From contig LUCW03001706.1 in NCBI GenBank assembly GCA_001586965.3, forward strand, positions 30,001 through 62,620: a DNA stretch of 32,620 nt, in the 5' to 3' direction. This document shows, piece by piece, positions 1-9,052 of this stretch. Under the pieces are notes generated by a model. The model had not been told where the DNA came from and made no database searches. It worked only from the letters and a program-made list of their open reading frames with translations. Made by a program: the position numbers and the translations under genes. The stretch's first letter is position 1. Each line of letters opens with the position of its first letter. The DNA comes from Sphaeroforma sirkka. Its lineage: Eukaryota; Opisthokonta; Ichthyosporea; Ichthyophonida.

Positions 1-16
1 CCTTTTTTTTTTTTCA

Positions 17-265
17 TTTAGAAGGCTATGTTTTTTTTTTAAAAATAGTGCATGGCGCTGAGGCGCTCTGGTCTCTGGAGGATTGTCTGAATGTACTGCA
101 CCCGTGAGGCCGATGACGCCCTCGCCCTCGCGTAGTGATTTTTTTTTGAATTTATGGGTTTTAGGGTTTTATATTCTGAAAAAATAATTACGGTTTATTG
201 AAATCACAGAACAGGACAAAATCCCTTGGACTTGAAATTTACAACAGAACGCATAGCCTTCTAAA
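17..265. repeat. Candidate MITE-like element with 14-bp terminal inverted repeats
   Basis: TTTAGAAGGCTATG at 17-30 is the exact reverse complement of CATAGCCTTCTAAA at 252-265, enclosing about 220 bp. The interior has no convincing coding sequence. A related core (CATAGCCTCC) forms a hairpin at 2207-2242. Size and perfect ends resemble a miniature inverted-repeat transposable element. No clear target duplication is visible because the left end lies at the window edge, so the family is unassigned. Confidence 0.35.
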
Positions 266-2110
266 ATTGAACACAGAACGGGACAACCCAAAATTCAACA
301 TTGTTGAACTAAAGTGCGATTGTACAATCCAAACGCTCATACATCTTGAGCCTTCTCTCTCTTGTGTAAAATTTTTAGCTCACAACAAGTTTAACAGAAC
401 ATTGACTCTCTCTCTACTAGTCTGAGGCGTTGTAAATATTCCATTTCAGGTGATGGGTGTAGATTATGTACCGAAAACTGATACTTGACTGTTGTAAATA
501 TCGGTAAAGATACTTGTGTATACTCCTAATAGTTCGGTACTTGGGCGGTTGGACCAAGGTCGCCTTACGTGGGTCCATAAATATCGACCCTACCTTTGCA
601 AATGGACCGGATGCGATTTAGGACAGGGCTCGGGCGTTAATAATTTTATAGTCGCAGGTGTCGTAGAGACACAATCGACTGGAAAACTGAGGCTCTGAGT
701 CTGGATCTTTTTACAGTCAAAGCCCTAAGACACTTCAGTCAAAATGCCTGGTCACTGGTGTCGGACAGTCGGAGTGAAGGCCCACTGAGCCTGGCCGTGC
801 GACGGTGAGAGGCGTGAGCCGTGACCAGGCCTCATAACGTACAAGGTATTTGGCTGAAAACGTACTACATTTTATGTTAACGCACACAACTATAAAACTT
901 TTTACGCATACCGTATTCATTTTGGTGTTTCCAAAACGACAACTTCAAAAAAAAAAGGAAATTCAGGAACTATTTTAAACAGATCAACAAGTGACAAATA
1001 CACAATGATCCGGATCCAAAACTGCAAAAGTTCAATTTATATATCAGGTAATCGCCCATATTTCGGCAGATATAGCTGGTCGGCAATTCGGCATATGCCA
1101 TTGTATTGGCAGACTTCACTGCCAAGATCATGTAACGTACGATAACGTATCCCGTAGACCGCTAATGCAATGTTTTGAAAACGTGTTTACGCTTAACGTG
1201 ACTCCGTGAGCCGTGAAGTTGTTAACTGTTGAGTTTTTTGTTTTGTTTTTTGTCGTGTGACGGTGTGGACTGTGGAGTGGACTCGTGAGTCGTGAGTCAT
1301 GAGTTTGGCGGCCAGTGCTCGGGATTTCAATGGTTGCCTTAGCTACTGTTCGATGACTCATCATATCTGAATTGTCGTCCTATTTGTCCAGAAATCCACT
1401 CTTAGTTCCTCAGACCTCAGCTCCTCTACTCCTGGTGTGATTTATTTTTAAATACAGCGTACACACAACACAGTACACACTACATACACACTTAGAGTCT
1501 GAGACACATGCCATAGTCATAGGTCAACCGACCAACACACCGCTGATAAAAACTTTATCATTAAAACCAGGCCTTGATAAAATGCCTTCTGCATAGTCAT
1601 CTAACTCCTAGAATTGTCAATATTTGACTTCACTCTTTTCAACTCTTGACCATGGCTCTCTCTCGAAGTCCCGAGTGTCTCGACTCTCGGTCTGACCCGT
1701 TCGCAACTTCGCCGACGCGCGAGAGAGAGAGTGAGTGACGACTGCGAGTATTCTTTGATTTTATGTTTTTTTTTTAAAAACCAAACTTGAAATTACAAAC
1801 CGGTGTCTCATAATCTCTCAGTGGTCTCAGTCAGTCTGAGTCAGGCCTGGTCTCAGTAACGACTATGTAGAACATATTCGGTTTTCCACTCTGACTCACT
1901 GACTGTGCAGTGTGCAGTGTGCAGTGTGCACTGTGCACTGTGCACTGTGTTCTGTGTTCAGTTGTTCATACAATAGAGAGTGAGAGTGATGAGAGATCTC
2001 ACTGTTCACAGCTTCACTGAAGTTCACTGAGACCTGTTCAGAACTTCAGTGTTCCGTGTTCAGTCACTGCACAGTGTTCAGTTCACTGATCAGTACTGAT
2101 CACTCTCCTG
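266..2110. other. Non-coding flank, low-complexity, no gene seen
   Basis: No reading frame with recognisable protein features occurs here. The sequence is rich in recurring short words such as GTGAGCCGTGA, GTCTCAG and CACTGTTCA (notably 740-840, 1200-1330 and 1800-2100), as expected of decayed tandem repeats. A telomere-like GGGTTTTAGGG lies just outside, at 156-166. Promoter elements for the downstream gene cannot be identified with confidence. Confidence 0.5.
1897..1950. repeat. Heptamer tandem repeat (GTGCAGT)n then (GTGCACT)n
   Basis: Three to four copies of GTGCAGT are followed directly by three copies of GTGCACT, a switch by one base midway along the array. The surrounding 150 bp reuse the same words less regularly. 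Confidence 0.8.
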
Positions 2111-2111
<1 letters not shown>

Positions 2112-2164
<53 letters not shown>

Positions 2165-2174
2165 TCTCTCTCTC
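2112..2174. repeat. (CT)n microsatellite
   Basis: About 60 bp of almost uninterrupted CT dinucleotides with two TTCT interruptions. It produces a spurious Arg/Glu-rich frame on the minus strand. Confidence 0.95.
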
Positions 2175-2206
2175 ACTTGTAAAGTTGTAATTTTGTTGTG
2201 TGTAAA

Positions 2207-2242
2207 ACCATAGCCTCCTTGTTCTTTTTAGGAGGCTATGGT
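2207..2242. repeat. Perfect 13-bp hairpin
   Basis: ACCATAGCCTCCT (2207-2219) and AGGAGGCTATGGT (2230-2242) are exact reverse complements around a 10-base T-rich loop. The CATAGCC(T/C) core is shared with the inverted repeats at 17-30 and 252-265, so this may be a solo end or deletion derivative of the same repeat family. A transcription-termination role is not supported. Confidence 0.6.
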
Positions 2243-2802
2243 AAAACAATTGTTGCTTGTTCATCGTTTCGACAATTTTTGAATTTTTACGCTTGGCTTC
2301 TCTCTTGTGTTCCTTTGTTTTGTCTCTACATTTTGTATAATTTTTGACAAAAACAAAACGAAAAAAAATAAAAGAGTATGTAGTATCTATCAACAGTTGT
2401 ACGTACATAATTCTTTACTCATACTTCGCAAGTTCGCATAGTCGTTTTACTCTACACTTTTCTGTCTACGCATTGCGCATATGTAGCCTGATACAGCTGG
2501 TGATATAAAATAAATATGAGTCGAAATATAAATAGGAAAATGGGATTTAAAGTCCGAGCACCCTACACTTACAGTTCTACACTGCAACAGAATACATAGC
2601 CACATTTTTTTTTTTGATTGCAGTATTTAAAAAGCAGCAACCAAGCACTGTAGTGCCTCACTCTATAGGTAAAGAAGAAGTTGTACATGTGGCTGTACAT
2701 AAGATCCGGTTTCTCAGTTTATCAATACCAAGTTTAAGTTTTAATTACATTGCTATAGCGTAGGTTAAATAGGTAGTACTAAATAACATAGTGACTTCCA
2801 AT

Positions 2803-5800
2803 ATGTCCTTGATTTCAACGGTCGCCGCAGTAGTGGGCCTATTAGCTAGTGTTTCTGTAGCAGACGTTCCGGCCGATTGCCGTGTGGTAAGTCTCTGTTA
2901 TCCAACAATACTTTACGTTGGGCGCGCAAGTATACACAAAAGATCAGAAAATTGAAACACTTCTCGGGTCTGTTATCAGTTTGAGACGATATTTATTTAG
3001 AACTCTAAACCTTAAAATAACCGTCTGGTATGACACACCGCACGTAAACAACACGCCCTCTGTCAACAGAGCAATAAACTAAAACCCTAAAACCGTAGAG
3101 GTTTTATCGTGTTCATACGAGTGTGTGCACACACGTTCATTGGAGCGTGATGTGAAGGTGGCAAGTGTAGAGGCACGTAGACGGCATGTTTAGGTATACT
3201 ACAAATTTGATACCAGATGCGCTCGAATACAAATGTCGACAGCAATCAATGCATAAGGACTTGTATATTGAGTACGATATGAATGACCGTGGAATTTTTA
3301 CTCATAATTTGTAAGTTTTTCAGACGAACACGCACACATGACCACTATGTGTACAGTACCTAGACGATGGTCTCTCAACCTGTGCGTATTTTATTTAACC
3401 GCCGTTCACTGAAATATATCCACAATCAGAATGAGATCAAGGGGAGTTGGCTGGTAAGACGCGGACCGGGTAACAATGACAACACAATCACCTGCGATGA
3501 GAACAGTGACGTCGCCAGCCGTGACGTGATTCAGATGTCACTCTTGTATCCCAACATAGTGAGCAGTGCAGAGGGACACGAGGTGTGTGTGTCAGTATCA
3601 ATATCACCATATGTATAGGCTCAAGTGGTTGTTAGCTGTGAGGTGCCCAGGAGATCGTACAACGACATGGCTCCTCATCTAGTAGTGGCTACATGATATG
3701 ACATTGAAAAGTACATATATCAGTTTAGTCATTGCCGCGTCTGTTCGTATACATAGCCTGTGTGAGGACGTACATTCTGTTCTTATGTCAAGTGTCTCAG
3801 CAAACACATCTAAGTTGAAAAGGCTTGTCACGTTTGTGTGAGTGTTTGTGTTTGTTTGTCTGTGGTCTGTGTCTGTTACAAATCGTTTGAAAAAATGTTA
3901 GTCCATGCAGATCACATGTACGCCACCACAATCAGATCTGTCACTTGTCGTGTGTGGGCGTGTGTTCAATATTTATGCAAGTCCATATACACTGCTTGAT
4001 ACGTAGATAGACGCTTATTTTCAAATAGGTATTTGCCATACTTTGTATGACTGTATCTGTGTTACATGTATATACGCGTTGTCTGCGTCATATACCACTT
4101 TACAGATAAATGTACATAACTTTTAAAACTTTATACTCGTATACATTTACGTATATGACTTCTACCATTTCTAATCTATACCAGAAGATCTGTTTAATAT
4201 ATTCTTATTTCATTTCAACCCCAACCACTGTCAAAATTAGGGCAATTTTACACTGGTGTACAACCAAGCCTTTGAGGCCTACATAGACGGGGTAGTATAC
4301 TTCGCTTTTGTCAACTGGGAGAAGACTCCCGACTATGAAGATGTCAGGTGAGGAAGCACGTTACTGATATATACTGCTGATGAATACTGATGTAAGACAC
4401 AACTAAATGTTATATACTTTATCGATTGCAGGGAAATTACTTGTACTTACAGTCGCGTCATATTGTAGTGATGGTGTGGGATAATGATATGTTCAGTTCC
4501 TCATCGTTGTACGTGCCGAATAAGAACTGCATTCCTGCACGTAGAAATAATATTTTAGTCAGTGTGTGACATTACTGAAATTTATGTTTTGCTAGTGCAC
4601 AACGTACATACTGTAGGTATATATATATATGTGTGTGTGTGTGTGTATGTATATGTGTATATGTATATGTATATATGTGTGTTTACAATAGATGTTTTTG
4701 TTATAATACTGGAAACGTAAGTACTAGTATACATCGTATGTATACTACATGTGACGTCATTAACATTGCTACCCATACCAGATCCAGATGTGTACCTTCC
4801 CAGACAATCTCAGTAAGTATTGATAGCACAACTATTATATTTACATCCCAACCCCTCTTCAATAAAGCTCGCTAACATATACATGTATACCTATATATAT
4901 ATATATATATATATATAAGGATTCAGTTATATTCAAATCTTATCCCATTCATATCACGACATCGCTAGTATGAACTATTCAGCACATGTCTTTATTCTTA
5001 CCCATGCTCTTTGCTCTCCATTTAATTTGAACAGCTCTATCTTCCACTGTGGTCAGACGATGACTGGCTGGTACCATGACTACGACGGCAGCAACTGGGG
5101 CTGTTTCAAAGCAAAAAAGTGTGGGGGGATACTACCAGTCATGTGATACACATACATGCCCTGCCCTTGGTATAAGGGTTTCTGTTTCAATGCACAGGAG
5201 GTGTGGCAGATGCATCTCAATGCTTGTTGTTTTAGGGTGTTTGACAGATGTGCTTACTATGTTTTTGTGTCGTACAACATTCTGAGGTAGCTATCTCTGA
5301 TACATCTGTGTAGTGGACCTGCGTTGTGAGACGCATCTCTGTTACAATCGTATACTAAATTGCAGCACACGATATATATTCTACATTGCGTGGTCTGAGT
5401 CTGATACTACGACGTACTCCTCGAACACTTTGGACTCGTATTTGAGTCATCACGCGCAAGTCCCATTTTGCGACTCAATTCAACCCTGATTGTATAATGT
5501 AAATGCATTTGCCTGTATACAGTATGTCTACCTATACAGTCGTCGTGTAGAATAGTTACATATATATATCATATATGTATGTATGTATGTATGTATGTAT
5601 ATATATATGTGTGTGTGTATATTTATATATGTATTTATTTATATATGTATATGTATATATTTATATATACGTATATATATCTTAACTCTGCCACTGCCTT
5701 TAAGAGTGTGGATATTCTCGAATACGTATACTACATTGCATTACGAAATATTGCTTTCCTCCATTGAGAGAATGGTGTTCTGTTTTGCTACAGGGATACT

Positions 5801-6992
5801 AATGACTTGCCACCCTCAACTATATTTCTCTTCGCAAGTGTACGTATGCATTCAATGTGTGTACACCTAAACATATGGTAGGGGTGATATGCCCGAGTAT
5901 ATATACTACATAGACTTCAATATATATATATATACATTTATATATATACGCGATAATTCGTTAGCTCATTTCATGCAACATAACACACATTGTGTATAGT
6001 TAATCTCGATTACGTTGGTTCCTTTGGCCTGACAGATGAATGCGAATGAGGCACACATTGTTAAGGAGATCAAAAAGCCCCCCGTCAAAGCAGAGGATTT
6101 GCCATCCCCAGTATGCCACACTTCCGAAACGGACTACGATTAATGTTTTTGCTTGTGTTTTGCTTATGCTTATTTGTGTGTTATTTATGTTTGCTAGTGT
6201 GTTGTGTGTGCTTGCTTGTGTGTTTTTTATGTTTGCTAGTGCGTTATGTGTGTTTGCTTGTGTGATATGTGTATTTTCTTCTATGTTGTTCACGTTTGCT
6301 TGTGTGTCTGGCCGCGTAGACTGTTTTGATCTCAGGTATCCATTGCAAATGCTTGGCGTAGTTTCTGCATCACTCTTGACCTTGCATTGAACGAACAAAC
6401 GTCGCCTACAGACAGTGCCACCCAGCAATGTCCCACGTGTTCTTAGGGTTTTGTTATCCCTAGAATCACGATGCCGCGGATGTTGTGTACTGATACCTCG
6501 TCCAGTCACGAGTGCTAAAACCCTAAACCCAAAAGCTACCATCCGCACCACTTTCCAATCTACCCCACACACTCTCGCTCAATCACACTCGCTGGCTCTT
6601 GCACACACACATATATATCTCTCGTAGTGTGGTACGTTCCCTGTGTCTCTAAAATACAGAGATCATATCGCAACTTTACAACCCTAAACCCTAAAACTTG
6701 ATTTTTACTATTTTACTACTCATCCACCAGGCCAATGACGCCAACGGGGCCGTGGACACTCAGGCGGATTTTGTGCAACGCATCAACGCAGCTCAGAACG
6801 AATGGCAGGCTACTGAGTACGAGGTATGTAGCATACATGAGCCGTATACGCACCTTCAGATATATATATATGTATATATATCTGTACATCTATATATATG
6901 AGGGTATTTAGTGTAGTGTTTAGTTCAGTTGAGTGTAGTAGAGTGATGTACGTGATAAAACGGTTTACACAGACGTTTGAGCGATGTGTATG

Positions 6993-7027
<35 letters not shown>

Positions 7028-7228
7028 ATGTGTATATATATGTATACCCTTGGAATCGACTGACTCTGTATCTGTTTATATCTGTAGCCCTGGCAAGAAG
7101 AACAACTGGATGCCATCTTAAAGTTCCGAACATCTCACGGCGTTCCTGACACCACACCATACGAGAGGACGACAACTGATGCCGACTACTTCGAACGAAG
7201 ACAACGGTATGTGCGACTGTACATATTT

Positions 7229-7299
<71 letters not shown>

Positions 7300-7336
7300 G
7301 ATATATATATATATGTATATATATATAGATATATTT

Positions 7337-7394
<58 letters not shown>

Positions 7395-7911
7395 GGTTCT
7401 CGTTTTGTCGTCTGCATCTTGGTATCAGCAATGTATGTCCTTTTTGAGAGCAGACCTACTTATGTGCTTTTACATTGTTATTTAGCACATGTGTGTGGGA
7501 AAGGGAATGACAATTGCTGTGCAGCATGACAACATCCACTGAAGTGCTGGCGTTGTTATGTTATCTAGCTGACAAATGTACTACACACACTTGAGGTTGT
7601 AAATATTATATGTATACATATATATACTTATATACACATATACACATATATATATATGAACTTGTAAATATGACATATTTATATATATACATATATATAG
7701 GTGAGGTTGTAAGTACAATTATATACATATCTAATCTTGGTCTAATTGAGATGTTCGTAAACATTTCTCTCCAGTAAAACATTGGTGGCACATCCAAACT
7801 CTGAACTCGGCCTATGCACACGTGTTGTATGTTCAAGATTCTTATCGGAGATATCTTATTGTTTGTTACGTAAAGTTTATATTCATATATATATATATAT
7901 ATGTATGTATG

Positions 7912-7954
<43 letters not shown>

Positions 7955-9009
7955 GTATATACATATTTATATGTGTATATATGTATATGTATATATATAT
8001 GTATGTATATATATATATATGTATGTATATAGCGTACTTACTTTATTCCTCACATCAGAGCACTAATTGTCTGAACGTACTCCTCCTCAGTCTGCTCCCC
8101 AAGGTTGAGAACGGTGAAAACGCTGCTATTTCATTGGTGGTCCCGGATACAAATAGCCGCATCTCATTGGCGCAGAGTGCTTATCCGGAGAATTTTGATT
8201 GGAGGGATGTAGATGGTGTGAACTACGTCAGTCCCGTGCGCAATCAAGACAAATGTGGCTCTTGCTACGCGTTCGCGGCTGCTGGTATGCTTGAGGTAAT
8301 ATACGTTTGTATATGTGTAGGGTTTTAGGGTTTATCATTGCCCTCTGAGTTGGGTTATGTTAGCATGTTTGAGGATAATATACGTTTATAACCAAGCTGA
8401 ACTTCTCTCAGCTGAACCCTCACGTATTTCGACTCTCATTTGGACGTAACCATAGCAACAGCACCCTACATTGCATAGCCACCCTATCTCGGCCACTCAT
8501 ATATCTTAAACCATTCAGCTTAACACCACACCCCCAAATAACCCCTCTGCTGTATAGGCCCGCATCCGTATCGAGAGCAATAACGCGTTGCAGCCTGTGC
8601 TATCGCCTCAGGAGGTGTTGAACTGCTCGCCCTATACGCAGGGCTGTAGTGGCGGGTTCAGTTACCTAGTTGCAGGTGCGCATATATGTAAAGATCTTCG
8701 GGTTTACGTACTGATCTTATATTATTGGCATTGAATTTGCGTACTGATCTTATGTGATTGGCATTGAGTTTACGTAATCAAGTGTTCAATTGCTCGCCCT
8801 GTACGCAGGGCTATATTGGCGGGCTCAGTTACCTAGTTGCAGGTGCGCATATACATAACGACCTCTGCTTTTACGTACTGGCATTATGTTTGAGAATACG
8901 TACGTATCTTATGTGATTGGCACTGAGTTTCCATACTGAATCATTATTGTCATAGGATTACGTTATCAGCAAGCGTGTAGTTGTCCTATAGGTAGGCTAC
9001 TCTGCTAAT

Positions 9010-9052
<43 letters not shown>

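Noticed and set aside
198-425. 75-codon plus-strand frame near the left edge
   Set aside because: It crosses the end of the candidate inverted-repeat element and shows no protein-family feature.
2100-2408. 102-codon Arg/Glu-rich minus-strand frame
   Set aside because: Half of it is the (CT)n tract and hairpin; no conserved feature remains.
6000-6572. 190-codon minus-strand frame with repeated Thr-Gln-Ala-Asn/His-Asn-Thr segments
   Set aside because: It is the antisense of exon 6 and of the 42-bp minisatellite in intron 6; its repeats simply mirror the DNA repeat.
7118-8328. Several Tyr/Ile-rich frames on both strands
   Set aside because: They are translations of (TA)n tracts; only the segment overlapping exon 9 is coding.
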